Positions 1 through 8,773 of a stretch of DNA of 64,000 bases are shown one piece after another; positions within the stretch are counted from its first letter, which is position 1; the number at the start of each line of letters is the position of its first letter. This stretch comes from Paraflavitalea sp. CAU 1676 (GTDB lineage Bacteria; Bacteroidota; Bacteroidia; Chitinophagales; Chitinophagaceae). A program made the translations under genes and the position numbers. Under the pieces are notes generated by a model, which saw only the letters and a program-made list of their open reading frames with translations, made no database searches and was not told where the DNA came from. The stretch covers positions 310,001 to 374,000 of the forward strand of contig NZ_JARHUJ010000002.1 of NCBI RefSeq assembly GCF_029223285.1, written 5' to 3'.

Positions 1-1837
1 TGGTGTTGAAGGCCTGATAGAGGAACTGGCCGCCATAATCCCACCGTGACCAGTGGTTGTAGTTGATGCGTGCCTGGCGGAATACAGAGAAAGGGGTTTG
101 CCATTGCATGCCTGCCCAGGCGAAATAGTTGATCTCGTTGGAGGTGAGCATGAAGCCGATATCGTTCAGCTCCAATTGGGGCGAGCGGAAGGTGAGGCCT
201 GTTTCGAAGCGCAATATCTCGCCATGTTTGCCACGCCTGCCCCCGATCTTCCCAAAGCGTACAGTGCCACCGAGACCCGTGAGTGAGGTGCGATTGCTGT
301 CGACCGATACTTCGGGTGCGTCGCCCCTTTGGAACAGGTGTTCGAAGGCGGTTTGTGTATTGAGGATGGCTTCTTTGCTACCTTGTACCTGGCTGAACAC
401 GATGTTGCCGCGGAGGTACCAGGCGCGGTTCTTCCAATACTGGAGGAAATCGATGCCGCCGGAGTAGGCACTGCGGTGCAGGATATCGTTCAATCCTTTT
501 TCACGGTTCACGGCGGTGAAGATGCCACCAATGATGGTGTTGCCGGACTTGATGTCTTTTTGTACGCGGCCTACAAAGTAGTTGCTGAATGGCTCTACCA
601 GTTCTTTGCGGCGGTTGCCTGATTGGTCGATGGTGGCCATTTCGCGTTCGGTTACGCTTTCCAGTACGCCGATGCTCCAGCCTTTCTTTGTTTTGCCGCT
701 GAATTTGGCGGCGCCAAGAATGGAGGTGTTCTGCGGGTATTTGAGGTATTCTCCGTTGTTGATGTTGGGGTAGCCGTGGGGGGAGCCGCCGATGCGGCGG
801 GAGTAGAAGAGGAGGTCGGAGTCGTAATCGCCTCCGGCTTCAGATCCCGTCAGCTGGTATTCGAAGATGTTGCGGCTTTCGATGAAGAAGGGCCTGCGTT
901 CGCCAAAGAAGTTCTGGAAGCCATCGATACGCACCTGGGAGGGGTCGGCTTCTACCTGACCGAAGTCGGGGTTGATGGTGAAGTCGAGGATAAGGTCGTT
1001 GGTGACGGCCAGTTTACCATCGAGACCCACGGTGATCTTTTTTTCGGAGCCCTTTGCGAAGGGATTGCCGGGTTCTTTTTTGTATTTATCGGCCTGGGCG
1101 ATGACGTAGGGGGCGATCTCGACCTGGCGATGCATGGGGATATTATTTAAGCCGTGAAGCTCTCCGAAGCGGCTGACCCACACGCCAGAGTTTTGGGGTA
1201 TATATTGCCAGTAAGACCTTTCTTCCTTGCGGAAGAGGCGGCGGTTTACCTGCAATCCCCAGACTTTATTGGCTTCATTTCCATAGCGCAGCTGGCTAAG
1301 GGGGATCTTTACCTCGGCGGTCCAGCCGTCTGTGGCCGTATGTGTTTTGGCGAACCAGATGGGGTTCCAGTTGGCATCCCAGTTGTTGCCATCGTTGGAG
1401 GCAAATTCGTCGCTGCGTACTCCGGAGGCGGAAAGGGTAAAGGAGAAGCAGGTACGAAGATCATGATAACTATCTATGTTGATCTCGACCCAGTCGCCGG
1501 GGAACTGATCGCGCCGGTCCATGCGACGTACGATGGAGTCGGGTGCCGAATCGTGACACCGATAGGCTACGTACAGGAATTTTTCGTCGTACATGATCTT
1601 GAAGCTGGTAGGATGGGAGGGGGCGTGGCCTTCGTTGGGCATCCACTGGGTAAAGTCGCCGCCCCATTGTACGGTATTCCAGGCTTCTTCGTCGGGTATG
1701 CCATCGAGGGTGACTGTGCCGGCTATGTGTTGGGTATAATAGTGCTTTCTGACGATTGCCGTGTCGCCCTTAACGGTCTGGGCGTTTGCAATTGTACAGG
1801 CTATACTAAAGAGAGCAAGCAGGGTGGTCTTGATCAT
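1..1837 (-). CDS. DUF5916 family outer-membrane protein, 3' end outside window
   Basis: About 612 codons are visible, reading leftward from ATG at 1835-1837 and running off the window edge, so the C-terminus is missing. The first 20 residues (MIKTTLLALFSIACTIANAQ) are a signal peptide. Residues about 35-230 form a CBM9-like sugar-binding domain, with LDGIPDEEAWN, VAYRCHD and WTAEVKIPLSQLR typical of the family. The rest (VDPSQVRIDGFQNFFGERRP-type motif, then FFIESRNIF) matches DUF5916, a predicted outer-membrane beta-barrel common in Bacteroidota next to hydrolases and TonB systems. The molecular function is unknown, and annotations as hydrolase are not based on catalysis. It stands alone here and is divergent from the HEAT-like fragment 33 bp away. 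Family confidence is high; substrate is not known. Confidence 0.85.
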   Translation of the reverse strand, partial: MIKTTLLALFSIACTIANAQTVKGDTAIVRKHYYTQHIAGTVTLDGIPDEEAWNTVQWGGDFTQWMPNEGHAPSHPTSFKIMYDEKFLYVAYRCHDSAPDSIVRRMDRRDQFPGDWVEINIDSYHDLRTCFSFTLSASGVRSDEFASNDGNNWDANWNPIWFAKTHTATDGWTAEVKIPLSQLRYGNEANKVWGLQVNRRLFRKEERSYWQYIPQNSGVWVSRFGELHGLNNIPMHRQVEIAPYVIAQADKYKKEPGNPFAKGSEKKITVGLDGKLAVTNDLILDFTINPDFGQVEADPSQVRIDGFQNFFGERRPFFIESRNIFEYQLTGSEAGGDYDSDLLFYSRRIGGSPHGYPNINNGEYLKYPQNTSILGAAKFSGKTKKGWSIGVLESVTEREMATIDQSGNRRKELVEPFSNYFVGRVQKDIKSGNTIIGGIFTAVNREKGLNDILHRSAYSGGIDFLQYWKNRAWYLRGNIVFSQVQGSKEAILNTQTAFEHLFQRGDAPEVSVDSNRTSLTGLGGTVRFGKIGGRRGKHGEILRFETGLTFRSPQLELNDIGFMLTSNEINYFAWAGMQWQTPFSVFRQARINYNHWSRWDYGGQFLYQAFNT

Positions 1838-1870
1838 GTGTCAATGTTACACAGAGGTTCCGTTAGCAAG

Positions 1871-2299
1871 ATGGTAATTTTGACCAACGGCCAATTTTTC
1901 ATGATGTCAGGTGGGGGGAGGGGCAACTGTGTGGGGATAGCCTGTAGTCCGTCTGAGCAATGGGAGTATTGCAAGGTATTGGTGGATGAGTTTACTGATG
2001 ATAAATTGGTGCAGTTGTGTGAGCACCGGAACCCGGTTGTGCGGTTATACTCTTTTGAGGCTTTGCAGGAGAAATGCAGTGACCGCGTATATGGTGTACT
2101 GTTGAAGCATTTAACCGATACGGCCGGTTTTCTCCAGATTGGCGGTTGTTTGGGCGTCAAGACTACGGTAGGTAAAGAGTTCCTGAGCCGGGTCGATTTT
2201 GTGCAAAAGGAACAGGTTGGCTGCGGGCTTTCGGATGTGCAGTGGAGACAGCTGGATTCGTTGAGGAAGGAAATCGTGGTCCTTCCGGATAACAGGTGA
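1871..2299 (+). CDS. HEAT-repeat-like protein, probably 5'-truncated
   Basis: 142 codons. The stretch from SEQWEYCKVLVDEF through HRNPVVRLYSFEALQEK and VYGVLLKHLTDTA has the helix-pair pattern of a HEAT-like family frequent in Bacteroidota (a 'neighbourhood-averaged' PNxVVRxYAFxAL motif, then a KxGxxxL segment, then an ALDSI-type C-terminal helix). Such proteins usually begin with a signal peptide. Here the first 25 residues (rich in G, S and C) do not fit, so the 5' end may be lost and the gene may be dead. ATGs at 1844, 1871 and 1901 are all in frame; 1871 is a guess. A second copy of the last 26 codons lies at 3093-3173. Function unknown. Confidence 0.45.
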   Translation: MVILTNGQFFMMSGGGRGNCVGIACSPSEQWEYCKVLVDEFTDDKLVQLCEHRNPVVRLYSFEALQEKCSDRVYGVLLKHLTDTAGFLQIGGCLGVKTTVGKEFLSRVDFVQKEQVGCGLSDVQWRQLDSLRKEIVVLPDNR

Positions 2300-2436
2300 A
2301 AGACATGATGGTCGAAAAGGGCCGGAAACCTTAGTTGAACATAAGGAGCGAGAGCGCGCGGAGTATATGCGCGGATGGTAGAGGTTGAGCGGTTTGTTGT
2401 TGGGGAACAGTGGTGCGGGAGTTCGCAATTTGTCAC

Positions 2437-2493
2437 GGAATTATAAACTTTGGCTGGTTTGCCTGATTTGATAGTTGCAAAGGTTTATAATTC
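2437..2493. repeat. imperfect inverted repeat in 300-bp gap
   Basis: The gap 2300-2600 has no gene. It holds arms GGAATTATAAACTTTG (2437-2452) and GCAAAGGTTTATAATTC (2477-2493), which are inverted copies with a single-base bulge and a 24-bp spacer. It is too far from a T-run to be a convincing terminator. It could be an operator or a remnant of a small mobile element. Confidence 0.4.
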
Positions 2494-2600
2494 GGTCCAA
2501 TCGTTGCTGTTAAAGTGGCAATTTATGCGATCTATTAACTATTTTGTATGATAGTTCGATCAAGCCTCTCAGTCATATGAGTCTACTTAAATAGTCAACT

Positions 2601-2999
2601 TTGTTAATTAGAAAGGTCAGCATTGCGATCATAGATAGTGGTAAGGAAGATCTGGAGATTTTTCAACGTGCTCTCCATGATTTTGACATAGACGTGACAG
2701 TAGACCTTGATCTCATACGAAGCGAAGCCTTTGAGCGTTGGCAGTCAACATTTGATGAGAAAATAGCAATGGTTATTGTCTGTTTTCGAAGAGAAGATCC
2801 AGGGGCGATCCTATTCCTCGTGAACGTTGTAAATACATTTTATCCGCGCAGGACTCCTGTCTATGTATATTCAAGCAGCTCGTTGAAGGATGTTTTTGGC
2901 GAGCGATTGCCTCCCGGTTTGGCTGGCTGGCTTCATGGGCGTTTTAGTTGTGGTGCTCTTCAGGTATATTTAAAAATGCTGGTAGGGGATTTAGTGTAA
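2601..2999 (+). CDS. degenerate response-regulator receiver-like protein
   Basis: 132 residues from a TTG start (no ATG occurs in the first 50 codons). The opening strand VSIAIIDSGKEDLEIFQRAL matches the start of stand-alone CheY-like receivers of Bacteroidota (normally IDDDEED at this point). The later pattern of hydrophobic strand, YPRRTPVYVYSSSS, and GLAGWLHGRFSCGALQVYLKML matches the beta4/beta5 region including the final helix. The acidic pocket is reduced to one Asp, and the phosphoacceptor Asp expected after strand 3 is absent (MVIVCFRREDP). It therefore probably does not signal by phosphorylation. It has no kinase neighbour and lies between two copies of a HEAT-like fragment, in a region that looks decayed. 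It may itself be a pseudogene. Confidence 0.5.
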   Translation: MLIRKVSIAIIDSGKEDLEIFQRALHDFDIDVTVDLDLIRSEAFERWQSTFDEKIAMVIVCFRREDPGAILFLVNVVNTFYPRRTPVYVYSSSSLKDVFGERLPPGLAGWLHGRFSCGALQVYLKMLVGDLV

Positions 3000-3053
3000 A
3001 CGTTTAGGTTATGCTATAGGTAAACCTTTACGTGGCGCAGACGGGCCTCCCGG

Positions 3054-3173
3054 TGACGGCTCACCCAGGCCCGCGGCGCTGACAAGGAGGGTTGCCTGCC
3101 GGCTTCGGATGCGCAGTGGACAGAACTGGATTCCTTTAGGAAGGATTTTCTTGCTTTGACGGAAGAACAGTGA
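3054..3173 (+). pseudogene. remnant of HEAT-like gene C-terminus
   Basis: Codons 3093-3170 read CLPASDAQWTELDSFRKDFL and end in TGA at 3171. This parallels the C-terminus at 2220-2299 (CGLSDVQWRQLDSLRKEIVV), and the DNA is also clearly similar. In-frame stops lie just upstream, so only the tail survives. A GC-rich inverted repeat (CGGGCCT at 3041-3047, AGGCCCG at 3067-3073) precedes it. No gene is visible from here to 3450. Confidence 0.6.
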
Positions 3174-3449
3174 TGTTAATGTGCTATCATTTGAGGTGAT
3201 ATGCAGTGTGTAAGGAAAATAGTATATTTGTATTTGCAGGGTGTTTTGCTATAGGGCCATCGTTTCCTTTGATGAACTCTCTATATCCACTGGAATTACT
3301 TCACTACCCCCAAGGATGTGTTAGAAACATTTGGTAAATAGCCTATCATGTAAGGAACAACCTGCTTTGCCAATAGTCGGGAGGAATTTCCTATTCGGTA
3401 TACTTCAACGGGCCCATCCTATGCCCCCCGTTGACGCTAAAATGTTAGT

Positions 3450-5015
3450 ATGCAAAAGCTACAAATTTGCGTGTTGGACCTGGTATGCAAAGGGCCAACT
3501 AATACATTATGGGCCAGGATAATGCATGCCAATCTTGCCAGCATCATGCCCCAGGTGATCGCTACCTGGTGTGAACAGGAAGGACATCAGGTAACCATGA
3601 TCTGTTACACTGGCAGTGAAGATCTGAGTAAAGAAATCCCCAGCAATGTGGACTTGCTATTTATCAGTTCCTTTACACAGGCAGCCTTACTGGCCTACGC
3701 GATCAGCAACTATGCCAGGAGCAAGGGGGCGGTGACGGTGCTTGGCGGGCCACATGCGAGGTGTTATCCTGATGATGCTATTCAATATTTCGACTATGTG
3801 CTGGGGTTCACTAACCGATTGACTATTATGGAAGTGCTTAGTTCGTGTACAGCACAACGTCCTGTAGGGAAATATTTATCAGCCGGCAAACAGCCGGCTG
3901 ATCTATGTGGCGTAAGAGAACGCTGGAAATTCATTGAACCCACCCTCCAAAAAGCTCCATTCCTGAAAATTGTACCGATGCTGGGAAGTGTGGGATGCCC
4001 CTATACCTGCCCTTTCTGCATTGATGCATCGGTGCCCTACCAGTCGTTGGATTTCCAAGTAATAAAAGAAGATCTCCGGTTCCTGCTTGAGAAATTCAAG
4101 AGACCCTGGGTTGCCTGGCACGATCCAAATTTCGGGATACGGTTTGAGGAGAATATGGAGGCCATCGCATCAGCAGCGCCTCCTAAGAGTTTCCGTTTTA
4201 TCGCGGAAAGCAGCTTGTCGGTGGTTACCGAGCAACGGGTTAAAGTGTTACAGGACAATGGATTTATGGCCCTGCTGCCAGGTATAGAGTCCTGGTTTGA
4301 CCTGGGCAACAAGTCTAAAACAGGCCGCATCACCGGCGATGAAAAAGTAAGGCAGGTGTCTGATCATGTCAATATGATCTTCGGCCATATTCCCTATGTG
4401 CAAACGAACTTTGTGCTTGGGCTTGACAGTGACTCGGGAACGGAGCCTTTTGAGCTTACGAAGCGGTTTATAGATCGTACCCCCCAGGTATTTCCAGGTT
4501 ATTCGCTTTTGACGGCTTTCGGCGAGGCTGCGCCGCTGAACCTCGAATACCAACAGGCAGGCCGTGTGCTTCCGTTTCCTTTTCATTTTCTCAACAACCA
4601 TCTCGCCATGAACATTAAGCCGAAAAACTATGACTGGGTTGACTTCTACGACAAAGTGATTGACCTAACGGCCTATTCGTTTTCGCCTAAGGCCCTTTAT
4701 AAGCGTTTCAAAAGCGCCTCTAATTTTTCGACCCGGTGGATGAATCTGATGAGGGCTGTGTCATCAGAAGGGTATGGCCGGTTGCGGTTTTTCAGGCAGG
4801 TTAGGAAGAACCTGATCAGTGATAAAAGCTTTCGCGCCTATTTTGAAGGCGAATCAAAACAGTTACCGCCATTTTACTATAACGTTATTAAGAAGGATTT
4901 GGGTGTATGGTGGGAATGGTTGCCGGAAAAGGCACTTTTGCATAATGAAAATGCATACTATGAAAAAACGAGTGAATGCAAAATATGCACTGCCCCTCCA
5001 GTAAAAGTCGGGTAA
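3450..5015 (+). CDS. radical SAM protein with N-terminal B12-binding-like domain
   Basis: 521 residues. Residues about 1-130 form a Rossmann-like B12-binding-type domain (start strand LQICVLDLV, later AVTVLGGPHARCYPDDA). The usual DxHxxG cobalamin ligand motif is not seen, so cobalamin may not be bound in the usual way. The radical SAM core follows with the cluster motif GCPYTCPFC, Cys183, Cys187 and Cys190 (CxxxCxxC), which would hold a [4Fe-4S] cluster and cleave S-adenosylmethionine. A 150-residue C-terminal extension is unassigned. The ATG at 3450 puts the first beta strand at the N-terminus as expected. A cysteine-rich small protein starts 12 bp after the stop, so the two are probably co-transcribed. 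The reaction and substrate are unknown. Confidence 0.8.
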   Translation: MQKLQICVLDLVCKGPTNTLWARIMHANLASIMPQVIATWCEQEGHQVTMICYTGSEDLSKEIPSNVDLLFISSFTQAALLAYAISNYARSKGAVTVLGGPHARCYPDDAIQYFDYVLGFTNRLTIMEVLSSCTAQRPVGKYLSAGKQPADLCGVRERWKFIEPTLQKAPFLKIVPMLGSVGCPYTCPFCIDASVPYQSLDFQVIKEDLRFLLEKFKRPWVAWHDPNFGIRFEENMEAIASAAPPKSFRFIAESSLSVVTEQRVKVLQDNGFMALLPGIESWFDLGNKSKTGRITGDEKVRQVSDHVNMIFGHIPYVQTNFVLGLDSDSGTEPFELTKRFIDRTPQVFPGYSLLTAFGEAAPLNLEYQQAGRVLPFPFHFLNNHLAMNIKPKNYDWVDFYDKVIDLTAYSFSPKALYKRFKSASNFSTRWMNLMRAVSSEGYGRLRFFRQVRKNLISDKSFRAYFEGESKQLPPFYYNVIKKDLGVWWEWLPEKALLHNENAYYEKTSECKICTAPPVKVG

Positions 5016-5027
5016 CTTTACTAGCTA

Positions 5028-5243
5028 ATGCAAGCTACTCTAATACTTGAATCGATAATCACCTGTCCGCGTTGCGGCTTTCAGAAAGCGGAAACGATGC
5101 CGGTAGATGCCTGTCAGTATTTTTATACCTGCACCAACTGCCAAACCCTCCTTAAGCCCAGGCAGGGGGATTGTTGCGTGTTTTGCAGCTATGGAACCGT
5201 GAAATGTCCTCCTATACAGCTGAATAAATCCTGTTGTACGTAA
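5028..5243 (+). CDS. small GDCCVxC-motif cysteine-rich protein
   Basis: 71 residues with 11 cysteines: a CPRC pair, a CTNC pair, the signature GDCCVFCSYGTVKCPPIQ and a terminal CC. The signature identifies a small family that also occurs as selenoproteins in other bacteria and is often found near metal or redox genes. The pattern suggests one or two metal-binding knuckles plus a redox-active thiol site in the cytoplasm; no signal peptide is present. All positions are Cys here and no in-frame TGA is used. It follows the radical SAM gene by 12 bp, which suggests an operon. The function of the family has not been established as far as I know. Confidence 0.75.
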   Translation: MQATLILESIITCPRCGFQKAETMPVDACQYFYTCTNCQTLLKPRQGDCCVFCSYGTVKCPPIQLNKSCCT

Positions 5244-5345
5244 ACCCAGTCCTTAAGCAGAATAAGAAATAACTTAGTAGGGAAAAGATGGCTTGCCGAT
5301 CCCTTCGCCAGCCTATGATACTGTGATATTCAATATGTAAAAATT

Positions 5346-5837
5346 ATGATTGAAAAAAGTGTTCAGGAAGATTTCGATACGATCTATGAGATAATAAATG
5401 ATGCAGCCTCTGCCTATCGCGGGGTTATTCCCGATGACCGGTGGCATGAGCCGTATATGTCGAAAGAAGAGCTGCAGAAACAAATCGAGGATGGCGTTCA
5501 ATTTTGGAAATACACGGAGGATAATTCTATTATTGGAGTGATGGGAATTCAACCAAAGGAAGATGTTACCTTAATTCGCCACGCGTATGTTAGAACGATT
5601 GCAAGGAAAAAGGGAGTGGGTGGCAAGTTGCTCGAATATCTTCGTCAAATGGCCTCCACACCTATTTTGATCGGCACCTGGGCTGAGGCAAGTTGGGCCA
5701 TCAAATTTTATCAAAAACATGGCTTTCGGTTATTGCCAGCCGATCAGAAAAATAGTTTACTAAAAAAGTACTGGACCATCCCTTCCCGACAAGTTGAGAC
5801 TTCAGTGGTATTGGCAAATGATTATTGGAAGAGTTAG
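5346..5837 (+). CDS. GNAT family N-acetyltransferase
   Basis: 163 residues with the GNAT fold order. An N-terminal helix pair (DFDTIYEIINDAASAYRGVI) leads to strand 4 (IIGVMGIQ), strand 4/5 with IRHAYVRTIARKKGVGGKLL (the Q/RxxGxG/A acetyl-CoA pyrophosphate loop, here RKKGVG) and a final WAIKFYQKHGFRLL, the usual end-of-fold motif. It would transfer acetyl from acetyl-CoA to a small molecule or a protein amine; the acceptor cannot be told. It is a single gene, tail to tail with the molybdenum hydroxylase genes, with only 24 bp between the stops. Confidence 0.85.
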   Translation: MIEKSVQEDFDTIYEIINDAASAYRGVIPDDRWHEPYMSKEELQKQIEDGVQFWKYTEDNSIIGVMGIQPKEDVTLIRHAYVRTIARKKGVGGKLLEYLRQMASTPILIGTWAEASWAIKFYQKHGFRLLPADQKNSLLKKYWTIPSRQVETSVVLANDYWKS

Positions 5838-5861
5838 ATTTAATGTTGTTGTGGTGGTTTC

Positions 5862-6329
5862 TCACTTCGATCCTTCGCGTTGCATCTCAGCTGCCAGGTG
5901 AATAGCCTTGTGGATACGCAGGTAGGTGCCGCAGCGACAAATATTGCCTTCCATGGCCTGATCGATATCTTTATCTGTCGGGTTCTTATTCTCCCTCAGC
6001 AATACTGCTGCCGACATGATCTGCCCGGCCTGACAATAGCCGCATTGACTTACATCCAACTCGAGCCATGCTTTTTGCAAGGGATGGTCGTTGTTTTCCG
6101 CCAGGCCCTCGATCGTCACTACCTGTTTCCCAACGGCCCTGCTTACCCTGGTTACACAGGAGCGCACGGCTTCGCCATTGAGGTGCACTACGCAGGCACC
6201 GCATTGTGCCATGCCACATCCGTACTTGGTGCCCACCAGGCCAATTACATCCCTGAGTGCCCATAGCAGGGGCGTTTCCGGATCGATGTCGAGTTCGTAG
6301 GTTTTCTTATTGATGGTTAGTTTGAGCAT
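5862..6329 (-). CDS. (2Fe-2S)-binding subunit of molybdenum hydroxylase (IorA type)
   Basis: 155 residues, the usual size of the small subunit of isoquinoline 1-oxidoreductase-type enzymes. The plant-type cluster motif [14 protein letters not shown] with a later Cys (VRSC) binds the outer [2Fe-2S]. The second motif [10 protein letters not shown] followed by GNICRCGTY binds the inner cluster next to the molybdopterin. It passes electrons from the large subunit, encoded 27 bp upstream (6357-8636), to an unknown acceptor. No cytochrome or FAD subunit is adjacent. It has no export signal of its own and would be carried out with the Tat-targeted large subunit. Confidence 0.92.
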   Translation of the reverse strand: MLKLTINKKTYELDIDPETPLLWALRDVIGLVGTKYGCGMAQCGACVVHLNGEAVRSCVTRVSRAVGKQVVTIEGLAENNDHPLQKAWLELDVSQCGYCQAGQIMSAAVLLRENKNPTDKDIDQAMEGNICRCGTYLRIHKAIHLAAEMQREGSK

Positions 6330-6356
6330 GGTTGATAGTTGATGGTGGAAGCTTTG

Positions 6357-8636
6357 TTAAAATGATTTCCTGTTCTCCGACTTGTTGGTTGAATTTAGGA
6401 GCTGGTCGAGGTAGGGCTGATCATACAACCTCTTGTTGGTGGCTTTATACAGCGCGTTGGCTACGGCGCCGAACACCGGCGGAAAGGGTGGTTCGCCCAA
6501 TCCGGTAGGGTCGATATCATTCTGCACAAAATGCACTTCTATTTGATCTGGCGCCTCGCTATGGCGTATCATCCTGTATCGGTGGAAATTGTTTTGCTCT
6601 GCGGCGCCCTCTTTATGGCTGAGCCTGCCATAGAATGCATTGCCGATGCCATCGATGACGGCGCCTTCGACCATGTTGGCTGCGGCATCCGGGTTGATGA
6701 CGATGCCGCAATCAATGGCGCTGTAAACCCTTTCAACAAATGGTCGTCCATTTTTCATCACGATATCGACCACATGGGCTGCATAGGAGTTGTGGCAGAA
6801 ATAGGCCGCCACTCCGCGGTTGTATTTTTTATTTTCCGGGTTGCCCCAGCCGGATTTTTCTTTGACCAGGTTTAATATGCCTGCGTACCGGTCGGCATCA
6901 TACTCATTGTTTTTGCCCACCGGGTTTTCTTTAGCTCTTTTCAAAAGCTCCAACCTGAGGTCGATCGGATCTTTGCCCATGGCTTCTGCCAGTTCATCTA
7001 AAAAAGATTGTTCTGCTGCCGCGTTAAAGTTTGAGCGTGGTGCCCGGAATGCGCCGATCGTGATATTGGAGGGTATTTGCCATCCTTCGGCCAGGTAATT
7101 GTCTACGGCGCCAGCGGGAAATCTGTTTGCGTGAATGGCATGCTCGGGGATGCCACCACCTTTTACATGAAATGCGATCAGGTTTTTGTTGGCGTCCAGT
7201 GCTGCCCGATAGGTTGCGGTGTACATGGGGCGATAGATGCCGTAGGTCATATCATCTTCGCGGGTGTATATCAGTTTGATGGGCGCGTTGACCTTTCTGG
7301 AGATCAGCGCTGCTTCTGAGAGATAGTGTCCGTATGCCCTGCGACCGAAGCCCCCGCCCATACGTGTCATCTGGATCTCGATCTTGTCGGGCGGCAGTTT
7401 CAGGAGCTTTGCCAGGGTGGGTTCCGTCCAACCGGGCGCCTGCAGCGGCCCTACTAAAAGGGCTTTTTCTTCCGTGACATGGGCGAAGAAGTTCATCGGC
7501 TCCATGCAGTTGTGGGCCAGGAACGGTGCATTGTAGGTGCGCTCGATCACCTGGGCGGCATTTTTAAAGGCCGTTTCGGGGTCCCCATCTTTTCGTAATT
7601 GCTGCGCAGGCCTTTTGGCATACTCCTGCATTTTTGCGAGTTGTTTGCTGGTAGTTTCCAAATCACCGGGTACCACTACTTCTCTTTTTTCTCCGCCGCG
7701 GCCTGCCATGGTATTTTTTGTATCCCCGGTGGGTTCCCACTGCACGATGAGTTTTTTGCGGGCATTCATCACTTCCCAGGTGGTTTTGCCTACAACGACC
7801 AACAGATCGTTGAAGCTGCGGGTGTCGAAGCCTGCCTGTTCGAATCCCTCTTCGTATAATTTAAGGGTAAAGACGTCTTTGATGCCTGGCATCTTCAGGG
7901 CTTGTGCTGCATCGAATGATTTCAGTTTCATGCCGAAGGCCGGGGGATGGTGGATCATGGCGATCAACATGCCTTCGTGTTTATAATCCAACCCGAAGAG
8001 TGGTTTGCCGGTAACGATCTTCAGGCCTTCAACATTCTTCTGTGAGTTGCGGACTACCTTGAAATCCTTTGCCTGCTTTAGTTTCATCCCTTTGGGGATG
8101 GGTATGGTGGCGGCTTTGGAGGCGAGGTCGCCATAGACGGCTGACCGGCCGCTTTTTTCATGGTAGATGGTTCCGGCCTTTGCTGTGAGTTCCTCCACGG
8201 GCACGCCCCAGGTTTGGGCGGCGGCTTCGAGCAGCATTTGCCGTGCTGCGGCTCCTGCTTCGCGCAGTGGCTTCCAATACATTCGCACTGAATTGCTTCC
8301 GCCGGTAAACTGGGCGCCTAGTTTGACACTATCGTGCGGGCCCATTTCTACTACTATTTTTTGCCAGTCGGCCTCCAGCTCTTCGGCTACTATCATGGGG
8401 AGTGACGTCATCACGTTTTGTCCGAACTCCGGATTGGGGTTGTAGATCTTTATGCTATTATCCGAAGATATCTTTATATAGCCCGTTAGTTCATTCCATT
8501 GGTCGGGAAGTTCTTTGGGGGAGGCTGCCTGTGCTGCTTCGGGCAGCCAGGTGAAGCTGATCATAAGACCACCACCTGCCAATAAGGATGATCTTAAGAA
8601 GGAACGTCTGTTGTAGGTTGACTTGGTTTGTTCCAT
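6357..8636 (-). CDS. molybdopterin-binding subunit, xanthine dehydrogenase family (IorB type)
   Basis: 759 residues. The N-terminus carries a twin-arginine signal (NRRSFLRSS, then a hydrophobic stretch and AQAA), so the holoenzyme is exported folded to the periplasm. Family motifs include GGGFGRRAY (molybdopterin contact), FRAPRSN, and near the end GLGEPPFPPVFGAVANAL, whose Glu is the catalytic base in this family. Enzymes of this type hydroxylate N-heterocycles or oxidise aldehydes with water as oxygen source; the substrate cannot be read from sequence. The gene is the first of a two-gene unit with IorA. One of three matching putative AraC sites lies 87 bp upstream of the start (8723-8749), linking it to the island that follows. 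Confidence 0.92.
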   Translation of the reverse strand: MEQTKSTYNRRSFLRSSLLAGGGLMISFTWLPEAAQAASPKELPDQWNELTGYIKISSDNSIKIYNPNPEFGQNVMTSLPMIVAEELEADWQKIVVEMGPHDSVKLGAQFTGGSNSVRMYWKPLREAGAAARQMLLEAAAQTWGVPVEELTAKAGTIYHEKSGRSAVYGDLASKAATIPIPKGMKLKQAKDFKVVRNSQKNVEGLKIVTGKPLFGLDYKHEGMLIAMIHHPPAFGMKLKSFDAAQALKMPGIKDVFTLKLYEEGFEQAGFDTRSFNDLLVVVGKTTWEVMNARKKLIVQWEPTGDTKNTMAGRGGEKREVVVPGDLETTSKQLAKMQEYAKRPAQQLRKDGDPETAFKNAAQVIERTYNAPFLAHNCMEPMNFFAHVTEEKALLVGPLQAPGWTEPTLAKLLKLPPDKIEIQMTRMGGGFGRRAYGHYLSEAALISRKVNAPIKLIYTREDDMTYGIYRPMYTATYRAALDANKNLIAFHVKGGGIPEHAIHANRFPAGAVDNYLAEGWQIPSNITIGAFRAPRSNFNAAAEQSFLDELAEAMGKDPIDLRLELLKRAKENPVGKNNEYDADRYAGILNLVKEKSGWGNPENKKYNRGVAAYFCHNSYAAHVVDIVMKNGRPFVERVYSAIDCGIVINPDAAANMVEGAVIDGIGNAFYGRLSHKEGAAEQNNFHRYRMIRHSEAPDQIEVHFVQNDIDPTGLGEPPFPPVFGAVANALYKATNKRLYDQPYLDQLLNSTNKSENRKSF

Positions 8637-8722
8637 GGTAAAAGGTTAATTAGTATTTGATCGGACGGTCGGCTTGCACGGGGGTAATTTACCCAGGTTT
8701 CCCCGGGGCGGGCTTATATAAG

Positions 8723-8749
8723 TTACTGATTTTTTTACCAATATTACTG
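8723..8749. promoter_or_regulatory. putative AraC operator, copy A (upstream of iorB-type gene)
   Basis: TTACTG occurs at 8723 and again at 8744, a 21-bp step (two helical turns), with TACCA at positions 14-18 of the element. It agrees with copy B (13488) at 22 of 27 positions and with copy C (13371) at 21 of 27, counted by hand. Direct half-sites at this spacing are typical of AraC-family DNA binding. It lies in the gap between the molybdenum hydroxylase start and the cupin stop. Confidence 0.65.
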
Positions 8750-8773
8750 ATTGGTGTTACGGCGAGGTTATTG

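Noticed and set aside
623-1830. Long plus-strand open frames opposite the DUF5916 gene
   Set aside because: They are antisense to a leftward frame with a signal peptide and clear CBM9/DUF5916 motifs, and their translations are Gly/Val-rich without family pattern. Only the part after 1837 fits a real protein.
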